The notes below the pieces were generated by a model that searched no databases, had not been told where the DNA came from, and was given only the letters and a program-made list of their open reading frames with translations. A program made the translations under genes and the position numbers. Source: JABCPO02 sp963542845 (lineage in GTDB: Bacteria; Bacillota; Clostridia; TANB77; CAG-508). From it: a stretch of DNA of 64,000 nucleotides. The stretch is from contig CAUTZA010000004.1 of NCBI GenBank assembly GCA_963542845.1, positions 1-64,000 of the forward strand. The letters are read 5' to 3'. Every line of letters begins with the position of its first letter. The first letter of the stretch is position 1. Below are positions 9,507 through 19,202 of this stretch, piece after piece.

Positions 9507-10329
9507 CTATTTCCTATTATTTTTTTCTAATATCTTTTTTATTCCTAAATACCTGCTATATGCTGATGTTTTAGATATTCCGAAGCTTTTTAGCAATCTC
9601 CCCAATACTTATATCCGGATTTTTTATCCTTATATCTAAAAACTCTTTTTGTTTATCTGTTAACATCTCTTCTTTACCTTCTCGCTTTACTCTATCGAAC
9701 AATGCCATCTGCTCACTTGATGTTTTAATAATCTTTCCCATGTTTGCTATTTCAAAATTAATAGCTCTGTTTGTATTATTCATATACTCTTTTTGTGTTC
9801 TTTTTTCTTCAAATCTTAATAGGAAGTTTGTTAGGTTAAGTATTCTTAAAAGCTCTGCTATACTATCACCTTTTGTTAATATATATGCATTATTTTTTTC
9901 TACATATTCTATATTATTTTCTTTTAAAAACTTTTCTACTATTTCTATTTTTTTTACATATCTTAAACGAATTTCATTCTTTTTTTCCATATCACCTATA
10001 TGTATCCCTGTAACACATAGCCCTTTTAATATATTTAATTCTACATATTCATAATCATATCCATATATCTTTTCAAGCTCTTCTAAATTATCTATTCCTA
10101 TCTCATTACAAATACTAGTTATATATCTGCATATTCTTTGTTTTAGGTTATTGTTTAAATTGTTATTTACTCCTTTTTCTTGTTCTTTTTCTATACTTTC
10201 TTTATACTTCTTATAGTCTTTGCCTATCATTATTCCAAGTAGAAGTGATAAGTTTTCTATATATGTATTTGCCTTTGTATTTATATTCTTCTCTATTATT
10301 TCTAATACCATTTGTTCTTTTTTTAGCAT
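9507..10329 (-). CDS. whiA: WhiA-like DNA-binding regulator, one CGGA site
   Basis: A 273-residue divergent WhiA: an N-terminal LAGLIDADG-like part (poorly conserved), the central KGDSIAELLRILNLTNFLLR and NRAINFEIANMGKIIKTSSE segments typical of WhiA, and a C-terminal helix-turn-helix GEIAKKLGISKTSAYSRYLG. The Gly in KKLGIS is CGGA at 9579-9582 (complement); in plain triplets the protein ends at a TAA two codons later, losing half of the helix-turn-helix. WhiA controls division and chromosome genes in Gram-positive bacteria. It overlaps prmC by seven bases. Confidence 0.8.
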
Positions 10330-11153
10330 ATTGTTATTACTCTATCCCTATTTTCTAAATCTTTTATACAAGATATATTTTCTTCCTTGTATCCATTTTC
10401 TTTTGCTATATTATATACTTGCTCTTTTTGCATATACCCTATTTCTAAAAACAGTTTTCCTTTTTCTTTTAAATTATTATTTTTACGTACTCCTCCTATT
10501 ATTCTCCTATAATAGTCTAGTCCATCTTCTCCTCCATATAGTGCAAGACTTGGTTCTTTTTTAACATCTTCTGAAATTTCATTCATCTCATCAGATGTTA
10601 AATATGGTGGATTTGAATATATTATATCATATTTTCCTTCTATATCTTCATTTAACATATCTTTCACACATATATTCACTTTTTCTTCCAGACTATATTT
10701 AGCTATATTCTTTTTTGCAACTCCTATTGCCCCTTCTGATATATCTAATCCATCAATCTTAATATTATTATATCTTTCTAACCTTTTTAATATTGCTATT
10801 ATAATCGCTCCACTCCCAATTCCCATTTCAAGCATACTTATATTATCTTGAAAATCATAATTTTCTTCCACATATCTACAAATGCAGTCTACTAATATTT
10901 CAGTATCTAAGCGTGGTATAAGGGTGTTTTCATCTACATATACATCATATCCAAAAAAACTAGCATTATTTGTTATATATTGATATGGGTATCCTTCACA
11001 TAATTTATCTATTGCACCAAAAAATTCTTCTTCATCTACCGGCTTTTCTTTAAATAGGTCTTCAAATATGTATCTTACCTTTAGTTCATATTCATCAACA
11101 CCTGCATTTCTTGCTTTTTCATTTGCAAGTTTCAACATTTCATATATCTTCAT
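10323..11153 (-). CDS. prmC: Peptide chain release factor N5-glutamine methyltransferase
   Basis: A 276-residue PrmC/HemK: N-terminal helical domain, SAM-binding motif MLEMGIGSGAIIIAIL and the diagnostic NPPY in DIIYSNPPYLTSDE, which methylates the GGQ glutamine of RF1/RF2. No CGGN site. The start MKIYEML at 11153 is preferred: a frame running further upstream to 11546 is not a real extension but the wrong-frame image of the truB 3' end, which only becomes truB when CGGA at 11237-11240 is read as four bases. truB stops at 11183, 29 bases earlier. Confidence 0.92.
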   Translation of the reverse strand: MKIYEMLKLANEKARNAGVDEYELKVRYIFEDLFKEKPVDEEEFFGAIDKLCEGYPYQYITNNASFFGYDVYVDENTLIPRLDTEILVDCICRYVEENYDFQDNISMLEMGIGSGAIIIAILKRLERYNNIKIDGLDISEGAIGVAKKNIAKYSLEEKVNICVKDMLNEDIEGKYDIIYSNPPYLTSDEMNEISEDVKKEPSLALYGGEDGLDYYRRIIGGVRKNNNLKEKGKLFLEIGYMQKEQVYNIAKENGYKEENISCIKDLENRDRVITIC

Positions 11154-11182
11154 CTTTCTTTTTTCCCTATTTTTCCTGTCTT

Positions 11183-12126
11183 TTAAGCATATTTTGATGT
11201 AACAAACCTTCTTCTTATCTCTCCTTCTTTTACTTCTCCGAAGCCCTATAATTTCTCCTGATATCTTTACTAAATATATCCCATCACTATATTTATCCCT
11301 ATCAACTCTTGTTGAAAGTCCTACTAAAAATGCTTTTTTTCTCTCTTCTCTTAAATTAATACTGTTTTTAAAATTATGTTTTAAAACTTCTTCTTCTGTA
11401 TATTCTTTTAATATTATTTCATCTTCATCTTTATTATTATACTCATATATCTCTTCTACATTACAATTATAACTTCCAACATTTATTCTTTTAAGTTTTG
11501 TCATAACAGCGATTGTTTCCATATTTTCTGCAATATCCCTAATCAAACTTCTTATATATGTTCCGCGAAGAGCAATCTACTTTAAAGCTAAGTACAATAT
11601 CTTTTGGATCATTATCCCATAATTCCTTTAATGATATATCATACATATTATATATTGTAATTTCTTTTGCTTTTTCTTTTGCCATATCTATTGCTTTTTC
11701 TTTATCTTTTCTTGCTATTTCATATAATTTTCTTCCATTTAACTTTTTAGCAGAATATATTGGTGGAATTTGTTTTTTAGTTCCAAGTTCTTTTTTCATT
11801 GCGATTATAATCTTATCAAAAAATTCACCATCTACAATATTGTTTTTTCTAAATACTATATCTTCTTCTATGATATTCCCTTCAATATCTAATGTTTCCG
11901 TATTATACCCAAATTTCATTTCTACTAAATATGTCTTATCATGTTCCATCAAATATTTTGAAAGCTTACATGTATTTCCTACAAGAATTGGAAGAAGCCC
12001 CTCTGCCATTGGATCTAATGTTCCTATATGTCCTGCTTTTGTTTCATATTTCTTAGAAATTTTTTCAACTACATCTCTAGATGTATTCCCTTTTCCCTTA
12101 TATACTAATATTAATCCATTTTTCAT
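11183..12126 (-). CDS. truB: tRNA pseudouridine(55) synthase, two CGGA sites
   Basis: Makes pseudouridine 55 in the T arm of tRNAs. 313 residues. The catalytic Asp is in HIGTLDPMAEGLLPILVG; then CSSGTYIRSLIRDIA, whose Gly is CGGA 11562-11565 (complement) and is invariant in TruB; and the C-terminal PUA-like end EIIGLGEVKEG, whose second Gly is CGGA 11237-11240, similar to the LGIGEV ending of the family. Read in triplets, the middle of the gene appears fused to prmC. Start ATG at 12126 overlaps the nrnA TGA (TGATG), so the two are coupled. Confidence 0.95.
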
Positions 12127-13158
12127 CACTTATTCTCACTTGCTTTTGTAACAAATTCTACAGCTTTTTCTACAATTTCTTTAAAGTTTTCTTCTGGAGT
12201 TCCTTCAATTCTAAAGCCACCAGAACCTTTATGTCCTCCGCCGCCGTAAATATTTGAAAATTCTCTTGAGCTTATATATTCAATACTATTTTTAGATCTT
12301 ACAGATGCTTTAGTAGTGCCTTTTTCTTCTCTTAAGAATATTGCAAGTTCTACCCCTTCAATATCTCGTATAACATTTGCAATACCATCTGAATCTCCTT
12401 TAGATATCTTCATATATTCTTCATCCTTATCATCGACATATGTTATTGCAATCTTTCCTTCTAAGTAAAATCTTAATCTTTCTACTGCTTTTCTTTGTAA
12501 TGCAAATCCTTGTCTTGTCTTTGTATCTAAATATTTTTCATATATTTCATACACCTTTATACCTTTTTTTAATGCTTCTTTTCCTATATCAAAAGTAGTT
12601 TCAGATGTTCCTTCATATCTAAATCCGTCCTGTATCTGTTATAACCCCAATAATTATTGCTCTCATTATATCATAAGTTATCTTAAATTTTAATTCTTTC
12701 AATATCTTATACACTGTTTCACATACTGCCGGTGATTCTTCTTCTACATACATTATATCTGTGAATATATTTCCACCTATGTGATGGTCAATATTTATAC
12801 TCCTTTTTGCTTTTCCTAAAATAGTGTCTGGTATTAAAAAGCTCTTCTTACTATTATTATCTAAAAAAATTGCTAAATCATACTTTTTATCAGATTTTTC
12901 AAAATCTTCTATTGATATAATTTTGTCTGTATTTTTTAATTCAAAAAATACTTTTGGCATTTCATCTAAAACTATTTCAGCATCTTTTCCTTCATTAATT
13001 AGTGCTTCTTGCATTGCAAGTACAGATCCTATCGCATCACCATCTGGATCTCTATGTGCTGTTAATATTATTGTTTTGCTTTTATCTATTTCCTTTTTAA
13101 ACTCTTTTACAAATTTTTCAAAATTTTCTATCTTTTCCATTTTCCCTCTATCTTTCAT
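12126..13158 (-). CDS. nrnA: DHH/DHHA1 phosphoesterase, NrnA-like, one CGGA site
   Basis: Degrades nano-RNA or pAp/c-di-nucleotide products. 343 residues: DHH motifs AHRDPDGDAIGS, IFLDNN, NIDHHIGG, then ITDTGGFRYEGTS, where the second Gly is CGGA at 12624-12627 (complement, after GGA) and matches the conserved TDTGgF motif, and the DHHA1 glycine-rich end YGGGGHKGSGGF. Triplet reading stops one codon after that site. Stop overlaps the truB start. Confidence 0.94.
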
Positions 13159-13169
13159 TTTTCATTTGT

Positions 13170-14012
13170 TTATACATTTTTTAATTCAAACTCTACATAT
13201 ATAATTTTCCCGTTATCTAAATATACCATTACATTTCCTTTTTCATCTGTAAGATATTTTTTAAAATCTGGTGTTTGTTTTAACATCATCGCTTCATCTG
13301 TTATCTTAGATATTATAGCTTGTGGTTCAAACCCAAGCTCTTTCAAGTATTCTTCTAAAGATATAATCTTGTTTTTTCCATATGAATAATTATACATTTC
13401 CAACCTTGTTTTACCATCTTCAACTATTTTAATCATTAATGATACTACTATATTATTTCCATAACCTTCATATGATATTTCCAAATCTTTTACACTACTT
13501 TTCCCTTCAACGCCATCTTTTATCATGTTTGAAAGTTCTTTTATCATATCAAATATTTTCTTGTTTCCATCTGTTTCTTCCATATTAAATTCAGGTATTG
13601 CAGATGTTATCTTTGTTTTTGTTCCTGTAAAATCTTTCAATTTTTCTTTAGTAGCTACAGCATCTTTAAACCTGTTTTTTACTGGTATCATTTCTTTTAC
13701 TTCATCTAATACCTTGTAATTATTATCATTTTCTTTATTATCCTTACTACTAACCTTTGCAATTATATTATTATACTCTACCCCTCTTTTATCACCAACT
13801 TTGATATCTTTGGGCATTATTATAATCGTATATAATGATATTACTGTCATTGCAAATATTATTAAACATAGAATTGTTAATGTTATATTTCTTACCTTAT
13901 CTACCACATTATACATATTGTCTAATCCGCCTCGTATATTGACACCATCATATACTTTTTCTGTAACTTCATTAAACTTTTCTTTTATCTTTTCTTTTTT
14001 TTCCTTATCCAT
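13170..14012 (-). CDS. Single-pass membrane protein, function unknown
   Basis: 280 residues: a cytoplasmic charged N-terminus of about 45 residues, one transmembrane helix (ITLTILCLIIFAMTVISLYT, about 46-66), and an extracellular domain of about 210 residues with no recognised motif. It is immediately upstream of nrnA (11 bases) and probably in that operon. No CGGN site. Not identified. Confidence 0.65.
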   Translation of the reverse strand: MDKEKKEKIKEKFNEVTEKVYDGVNIRGGLDNMYNVVDKVRNITLTILCLIIFAMTVISLYTIIIMPKDIKVGDKRGVEYNNIIAKVSSKDNKENDNNYKVLDEVKEMIPVKNRFKDAVATKEKLKDFTGTKTKITSAIPEFNMEETDGNKKIFDMIKELSNMIKDGVEGKSSVKDLEISYEGYGNNIVVSLMIKIVEDGKTRLEMYNYSYGKNKIISLEEYLKELGFEPQAIISKITDEAMMLKQTPDFKKYLTDEKGNVMVYLDNGKIIYVEFELKNV

Positions 14013-14098
14013 ACCACCTCTAAAATTTAAACTTTCAAAATATATTATATATTATACTATTTCTTAACTATATTTTTAATATTTCTTTCATTTTTACA

Positions 14099-14605
14099 TT
14101 ATTTCTTAATATTTCTATTATCTGAGACAATATGTGAAATACCTGAAAACTCTTCTGATATAATCAATTTCTTAACACTTAAAGGCTTTAAATCTATTTT
14201 TTCTAATTCCTCTTTATTTACAAATATATAATTTAAAGTCTTAACCCCATCTATATCATTTTCCTCAAATGACCAGCTTTCTTTTCCTAACTTTTCTCCT
14301 GAATCAACTAAATAATATTGCTCAATCCAATGTTCTATTTTACCATTTCTCTCAAATATATTTTCATGATAGCAAAATAATCTAAAATCTTCTCTTACTA
14401 TATCTATTCCAACTTCTTCTTTTATCTCCCTTATTAACGCCTCTTCTGAAGTTTCTCCCACTCTTACATGTCCTCCTGGTAAAACATAATAATCCTTACC
14501 ACCTATATTTTGTACTAAATATTTATCATCTTTTACTATAACCCCTATTACTCTATAGTGAAAACTATATTCTTTTTCTTTAAATTTTACATCTACTATA
14601 TCCAT
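14099..14605 (-). CDS. NUDIX hydrolase
   Basis: 168 residues with a complete Nudix box, GGHVRVGETSEEAL then IREIKEEVGI, that binds the metal for hydrolysing nucleoside-diphosphate-linked substrates. The substrate cannot be told from the sequence. Separated from neighbours by AT-rich spacers on both sides. Confidence 0.85.
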   Translation of the reverse strand: MDIVDVKFKEKEYSFHYRVIGVIVKDDKYLVQNIGGKDYYVLPGGHVRVGETSEEALIREIKEEVGIDIVREDFRLFCYHENIFERNGKIEHWIEQYYLVDSGEKLGKESWSFEENDIDGVKTLNYIFVNKEELEKIDLKPLSVKKLIISEEFSGISHIVSDNRNIKK

Positions 14606-14671
14606 ATTACCTCCATATATATTATACCAATTTTAACATTTTAAAAATATTTTTCCAATACAAGAAAACAG

Positions 14672-14700
14672 TTTACGTAAACTAATTTATGTGTTATAAT
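14672..14700 (+). promoter_or_regulatory. Sigma-A-type promoter of the plus-strand gene 14760
   Basis: TTTACG at 14672-14677 and TATAAT at 14695-14700 with a 17-base spacer, 59 bases before the start codon. Confidence 0.65.
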
Positions 14701-14759
14701 AATTATATACAGCGATGGAATACTAAATATTTTAATTAAAATTTTAGGAGGAGATTAAC

Positions 14760-15377
14760 ATGTTAAAAAGAAAAAAACACCAAGATGAAAAAGAAGAAGG
14801 ATTTTTGCAAAAGGTAGTAGAAAAAGTAAAAGAAATTAGCTTTTATTCGTATATGCTATCATTTCTGATAGCTGTACTATTGGTTATATGTTTTCGTATA
14901 TATTTAGACGCTCAAAAAGACAAAAGAAATAGTGCTATAAAGAAAACTCAAACTGTAGTACAAACACAGATTGTGCCTAAAGAACAGTTTGAAAAAAAAG
15001 ATGTGTATCTGAATGAAACAGCTAAATTGAATTCTAATAATTATGAATTTTTTATTTCTGAAAAAGATTCTAATAGAGGGATATTACTAATAAAAGCTTC
15101 AGATTTTATAAAGAATAACACAAAAATTATTCTTTATAATGATGTAAAAAATGTTAAAATTTCTGGAAATCCTGAAATTTTAAAAAAATTAAACGTAAGC
15201 ATTTCAACTAGCAATAAAATGAATTTCAATACTGAATCAATAAATATTGAATTGGATCATAATCAAAAAAACAATTCAATTTTGTCAGTTGAACTAAATA
15301 CTGATCTTCTTGATAAAGAGCAAATAATTAATGATTCTACTTTGATTCAAGTAAGATACATAGAAAATGCAGATTAA
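14760..15377 (+). CDS. Membrane-anchored protein, function unknown
   Basis: 205 residues behind AGGAGGAGATTAAC. A basic cytoplasmic N-terminus (about 30 residues), one transmembrane helix (YMLSFLIAVLLVICFRIYL), then an extracellular domain of about 150 residues rich in Asn, Lys and Ile. The layout recalls signal-peptidase-I-like N-termini but no catalytic motif follows. One of few plus-strand genes; it stands alone between a promoter and a shared terminator. No CGGN site. Confidence 0.6.
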   Translation: MLKRKKHQDEKEEGFLQKVVEKVKEISFYSYMLSFLIAVLLVICFRIYLDAQKDKRNSAIKKTQTVVQTQIVPKEQFEKKDVYLNETAKLNSNNYEFFISEKDSNRGILLIKASDFIKNNTKIILYNDVKNVKISGNPEILKKLNVSISTSNKMNFNTESINIELDHNQKNNSILSVELNTDLLDKEQIINDSTLIQVRYIENAD

Positions 15378-15410
15378 GAACATGTACCCTAACCTAACTT
15401 TTTCAAAAAG

Positions 15411-15437
15411 AAAAGCCCCTAATTGGGGCTTTTTTTA
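15411..15437. terminator. Bidirectional terminator between the anchored protein and pgk
   Basis: AAGCCCCTAATTGGGGCTT with T7 on the plus side and a T-rich run on the minus side serves both convergent genes. Confidence 0.85.
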
Positions 15438-15488
15438 TATATTTGTTATTTATCTTTTTTAAATATTTTCAATAATTATGCTTAATTA

Positions 15489-16688
15489 TTATTTGTCTAA
15501 TAATGCAACTACACCTGGTAATTCTTTACCTTCTAGGAATTCTAAAGATGCTCCACCACCTGTTGAAATGTGTGAAAACTTATCTTCAAGTCCTAGTTTA
15601 ACTATTGCTGCTGCTGAGTCTCCCCCTCCTATTATACTAATACAGTCTGTATCTGCAATTATTCTTGCAATAGATGCTGTACCATTCATAAATGTTGGGT
15701 TTTCAAATGCACCTGCTGGTCCATTCCATATTACAGTCTTAGCTTTTCTGATTTCTTCTCCAAATATTTCTGATGTCTTAGGTCCAATGTCAAATCCTCC
15801 AAGTTCTTCTGGAATCTTGTCATATGGAACTACTTTTGCTTCGTCTACTGTTGCTTCAAACTTATCTGCTACAACAACATCAACTGGTAATAATATTTTA
15901 ACATTTTTATCAATTGCTTTTTTCATTATTTTTTTAGCTTCTTCTGCCATGTCTTTTTCACAAAGGCTTGTTCCTACATTTAATCCCATTGAATAGAAGA
16001 ATGTATATGCCATTGCTCCACAAATTATTAGACTATCTACCTTTTCTAGTAAGCTGTCTATAACAAGTAACTTATCAGAAACCTTTGCTCCTCCAAGTAT
16101 TGCAAGAAGTGGTCTTTCTGGATCGTTTATAGCATTTGATAAGAATTCTATTTCTTTTTCTATTAGATATCCTGCATATGCTGGTAAATATTTTGTTACT
16201 CCTTCTGTTGAAGCATGTGCTCTGTGTGCTGTTCCAAATGCATCATTTACAAATATTTCTGCAAGACTTGCAAATTCTTTTGCTAGTTCTTCATCATTTT
16301 TTGTTTCGCCTTTTTCAAATCTAACATTTTCAAGTAATAATATTTCTCCATTGTTTAGATTTTGTGCTTTTTCCTTTGCATCTTCTCCTACAACATCTTT
16401 TGCAAGTATAACTTTAACATTTAATAATCTTTCAAGTTCATCTCTTACAGGTTTTAAAGAAAATTCTTCTTTAAATTCTCCTTTTGGTCTTCCTAAATGT
16501 GAACATAGTATAACCTTAGCATTATGTTTTAGCAAATATTTAACTGTATCTAGTGCTTTTACTATTCTGCTATTATCTGTTATATTTCTATTTTCATCTA
16601 ATGGCACATTAAAGTCACATCTTACTAATACTTTTTTTCCTTCTAATTCTTGAATATCTTCTATATTTTTTTTGCTTAACTTATTCAT
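15489..16688 (-). CDS. pgk: Phosphoglycerate kinase
   Basis: Glycolytic kinase, 399 residues. VRCDFNVPLDENRNI at the N-terminus, SHLGRPKG, and the C-terminal ATP-binding FMNGTASIARI and GGGDSAAAI. The start MNKLSKKNIEDI at 16688 overlaps the gapA stop in TAATG; a longer reading upstream is only gapA sequence in another frame. No CGGN site despite many glycines. Confidence 0.97.
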   Translation of the reverse strand: MNKLSKKNIEDIQELEGKKVLVRCDFNVPLDENRNITDNSRIVKALDTVKYLLKHNAKVILCSHLGRPKGEFKEEFSLKPVRDELERLLNVKVILAKDVVGEDAKEKAQNLNNGEILLLENVRFEKGETKNDEELAKEFASLAEIFVNDAFGTAHRAHASTEGVTKYLPAYAGYLIEKEIEFLSNAINDPERPLLAILGGAKVSDKLLVIDSLLEKVDSLIICGAMAYTFFYSMGLNVGTSLCEKDMAEEAKKIMKKAIDKNVKILLPVDVVVADKFEATVDEAKVVPYDKIPEELGGFDIGPKTSEIFGEEIRKAKTVIWNGPAGAFENPTFMNGTASIARIIADTDCISIIGGGDSAAAIVKLGLEDKFSHISTGGGASLEFLEGKELPGVVALLDK

Positions 16689-17698
16689 TATTTTTTGTAT
16701 ACTCCTTCTTTTTCTCCGATGTATCTTACAAATTCTATAAGCATTGAAGTATATCCCCATTCATTATCATACCATGCTACAACTTTAACAAATGTTGGTG
16801 ATAACATGATACCTGCTTTTTCATCAAATACTGATCCTTTTGTTGAATGTATAAAATCTGAAGAAACTACATCATCTTTAGTGTATCCAAGTATTGTACT
16901 TAAAGATCCTTCTGATGCTTCTTTCATTGCTTTACAAATTTCTTCATATGTTGTTTCTTTTGCAAGTCTTACTGTTAAGTCTACAACTGAAACGTCTGGT
17001 GTAGGTACTCTAAATGCCATACCTGTTAATTTTCCATTTAATTCTGGTATTACTTTACCAACTGCTTTTGCTGCTCCTGTGCTTGATGGTATAATATTTG
17101 CTGCTGCTGCTCTACCACCTCTCCAGTCTTTTTTAGATGTCCCATCAACTGTTTTTTGTGTTGCAGTTATTGAGTGAACTGTTGACATTAATCCTTCTAA
17201 AACTCCAAATTTATCATTTAAAACTTTAGCTATTGGTGCTAAACAATTTGTTGTACATGATGCATTTGATACTATATTCATTGATGTGTCATAATTTTCA
17301 TGGTTTACATCCATTACAAACATTGGTGCTGTTTTTGATGGTGCAGATATAACTACTTTTTTTGCTCCTGCATCTAAGAATGCTTGTGCTTTTTCTACTT
17401 CTACGAAAACCCCTGAACATTCTATAACTGTGTGTACTCCTAATTCTCCCCAAGGAACATTCTTTGGTTCTAATTCATTAAACACTCTTACTTTCTTTCC
17501 ATTTACTATTATATTATTTTCGTCATGTGATAATTCTCCATTGAATTTTCCATGTACTGTGTCATATTTTAATAGGTATTCTATATAGTCTGGTGCTAAA
17601 AATGGGTCATTTATAGCTACTACATCTAATCCTTTTTCTAATGCTATTTGGAATGCTATTTTTCCTATTCTTCCAAATCCGTTAATTGCTACTTTCAT
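16688..17698 (-). CDS. gapA: Glyceraldehyde-3-phosphate dehydrogenase
   Basis: 336 residues. NAD-binding INGFGRIGKIAF, catalytic Cys in SNASCTTNCLAP, and WYDNEWGY near the C-terminus. Start behind AGGAGG. Forms a two-gene operon with pgk with overlapping stop and start. No CGGN site; the Gly codon in INGFG is GGA preceded by AAC, showing that C-GGA out of the CGG frame is read normally. Confidence 0.98.
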   Translation of the reverse strand: MKVAINGFGRIGKIAFQIALEKGLDVVAINDPFLAPDYIEYLLKYDTVHGKFNGELSHDENNIIVNGKKVRVFNELEPKNVPWGELGVHTVIECSGVFVEVEKAQAFLDAGAKKVVISAPSKTAPMFVMDVNHENYDTSMNIVSNASCTTNCLAPIAKVLNDKFGVLEGLMSTVHSITATQKTVDGTSKKDWRGGRAAAANIIPSSTGAAKAVGKVIPELNGKLTGMAFRVPTPDVSVVDLTVRLAKETTYEEICKAMKEASEGSLSTILGYTKDDVVSSDFIHSTKGSVFDEKAGIMLSPTFVKVVAWYDNEWGYTSMLIEFVRYIGEKEGVYKK

Positions 17699-17728
17699 TT
17701 AAATCCTCCTTAATATTTGATTACATAT

Positions 17729-17757
17729 ATACTATATCTTTGAATTTAAAAAATCAA
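17729..17757 (-). promoter_or_regulatory. Promoter of gapA-pgk
   Basis: On the minus strand TTGATT (17752-17757) and TAGTAT (17729-17734) with a 17-base spacer, about 30 bases before the gapA start. Confidence 0.6.
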
Positions 17758-17931
17758 CAATGTTATACATATTATATTCTTTTTTATGCATAATTTTTGT
17801 TCTTCTTTTTCCAACATAAGTAAATTAATTATGTATATCTAGCCTTTGTTACAGTTTTGTAATCTTTCTCCTTTTTCTTACTCCCCCATAGTATTTGTTC
17901 CCTTGCAAACCACAATATTCCTCATAATTTT

Positions 17932-17960
17932 TGACACATTTTAGTTTCCTTGATATATAT
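17932..17960 (+). promoter_or_regulatory. Promoter of veg
   Basis: TTGACA at 17932-17937 and TATATA at 17955-17960, 17 bases apart. The rest of the 375-base gap between gapA and veg holds no gene that I can see. Confidence 0.6.
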
Positions 17961-18073
17961 TAATTGTAGTAAATACTAACTAGATACTACATTATAATTA
18001 CTACATGTACCACTAAAAATAGGTACATTTAAGATTAAATCTATGGTAATTATCATAGATATTAGGAGGAATT

Positions 18074-18418
18074 ATGGGATATATAAAAGAAGATTTAGAA
18101 AATTTAAAAACAAATTTAACAGGATTAATTGGTGAAGAAATATTAATAGTTGAACCAATTAGCAAGCGTGGAAAAAAACTTGGTAAAATATGTACAGTTG
18201 AAGATACTTACAATAATTTCTTTAGAGTAAAATTCGATGATAACAAGGTTATAAACTATAACTATTCTGACCTTTTTACTAAAGATATTAAAATAAAAAC
18301 ATATAATGGAGATACTTTTGATCCGCTTGATATACCAAGACCACTTACAAAAAAAGAAACTATCCCATCATTAGATATGGATAAATATGATTTAAATAAC
18401 TTTAATAATGAACTTTAA
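18074..18418 (+). CDS. veg: Veg-like protein
   Basis: 114 residues behind TTAGGAGGAATT. The stretch LIGEEILIVEPISKRGKKL then GKICTVEDTYNNFFRVKF and INYNYSDLFTKDIKIKTY follows the Veg (DUF1021) pattern of a small SH3-like barrel with GRKK and SYSYSDVLT-type motifs. In B. subtilis Veg is made at high level and influences biofilm genes; its role here is unknown. The C-terminal 25 residues are extra. No CGGN site. Confidence 0.65.
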   Translation: MGYIKEDLENLKTNLTGLIGEEILIVEPISKRGKKLGKICTVEDTYNNFFRVKFDDNKVINYNYSDLFTKDIKIKTYNGDTFDPLDIPRPLTKKETIPSLDMDKYDLNNFNNEL

Positions 18419-18467
18419 TAATATAAATAGAGATATAATATAATATAAAATTTAAATATAAAAAATC

Positions 18468-18496
18468 AACTATAACTATGGTGTAGTTGTTTTTTT
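18468..18496 (+). terminator. Terminator of veg
   Basis: CAACTA and TAGTTG form a short stem followed by seven T. Confidence 0.65.
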
Positions 18497-18586
18497 GCTT
18501 TTCCCCCTCTTTTGTTATATAATATGCATGATAACAATTTAAAGAAAAAGGTAAATTTATCTTTTTCAAAAAAGGATGTGATATTA

Positions 18587-19081
18587 ATGAAAAAACTGTT
18601 AGCTTTACTACTCCTAATTAGTAGTATTAGTATTTTTGCAGGAAGAGCTACTTCTAATTCTAATTCAGATTTTGAAAGTAGAAAAATGTGGGAAGAAATC
18701 CCAAAAGAGATTGTAATTACCAAAAATTCTGAAATTAAAAAGGAGATTCTCGAAATCTCCAATTATTCTAAAAAAGAATTTAAAGTTACAATAACAATAC
18801 CTGATACAGACACTGGTATTGAGTATCTGCAATATTTTTTCTTAGACGACAATTACAAATATGCTACTACAAGTAACATATTCAATTCTTTAACTCCAAT
18901 TGAACAAGAGGCATTCTCAAACTCACTTTTTATAGAAAAAATTTTCGAGCAAAATGGCTCTTCAACTTATAGAGTAAAAAATTTGAGAAGTCTACTGTAT
19001 ATTGGAGTTGTCTACAAAATGAAAGACAATAAAAAAATCAATTCAATTGGAGAAATATTAGACATCACATTTGAAAAATAG
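18587..19081 (+). CDS. Small secreted protein, function unknown
   Basis: 164 residues. The start at 18587 is chosen because it gives a signal peptide at once (MKKLLALLLLISSISIFAG) and has AGGATGTG upstream; the in-frame ATG at 18512 does not. The mature part is acidic and has no motif that I know. It resembles in style the secreted proteins at 3059 and 4466. Confidence 0.55.
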   Translation: MKKLLALLLLISSISIFAGRATSNSNSDFESRKMWEEIPKEIVITKNSEIKKEILEISNYSKKEFKVTITIPDTDTGIEYLQYFFLDDNYKYATTSNIFNSLTPIEQEAFSNSLFIEKIFEQNGSSTYRVKNLRSLLYIGVVYKMKDNKKINSIGEILDITFEK

Positions 19082-19105
19082 GAATAATCATCATAACTCC
19101 TAACT

Positions 19106-19143
19106 AAAAAACATCTTAAGGCATTTGCTTTAAGATGTTTTTT
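19106..19143. terminator. Bidirectional terminator
   Basis: AACATCTTAAGGCATTTGCT and TTAAGATGTTTTTT form a 10-base stem between convergent genes, with A- and T-runs on both flanks. Confidence 0.75.
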
Positions 19144-19202
19144 CTATATTTATCACTTTATTTTTTGTTTTATTTCTTACTTTTCTCTATATCTCTCTTA
19201 CC

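Noticed and set aside
10323..11546. One 407-residue protein combining the middle of truB with prmC
   Set aside because: The N-terminal third is truB in the wrong frame after the second CGGA; TruB motifs continue in the +1 frame and stop at 11183.
15489..16760. An N-terminal extension of phosphoglycerate kinase by 24 residues
   Set aside because: The extension is the gapA 3' end in another frame; the TAATG overlap gives the natural start at 16688.
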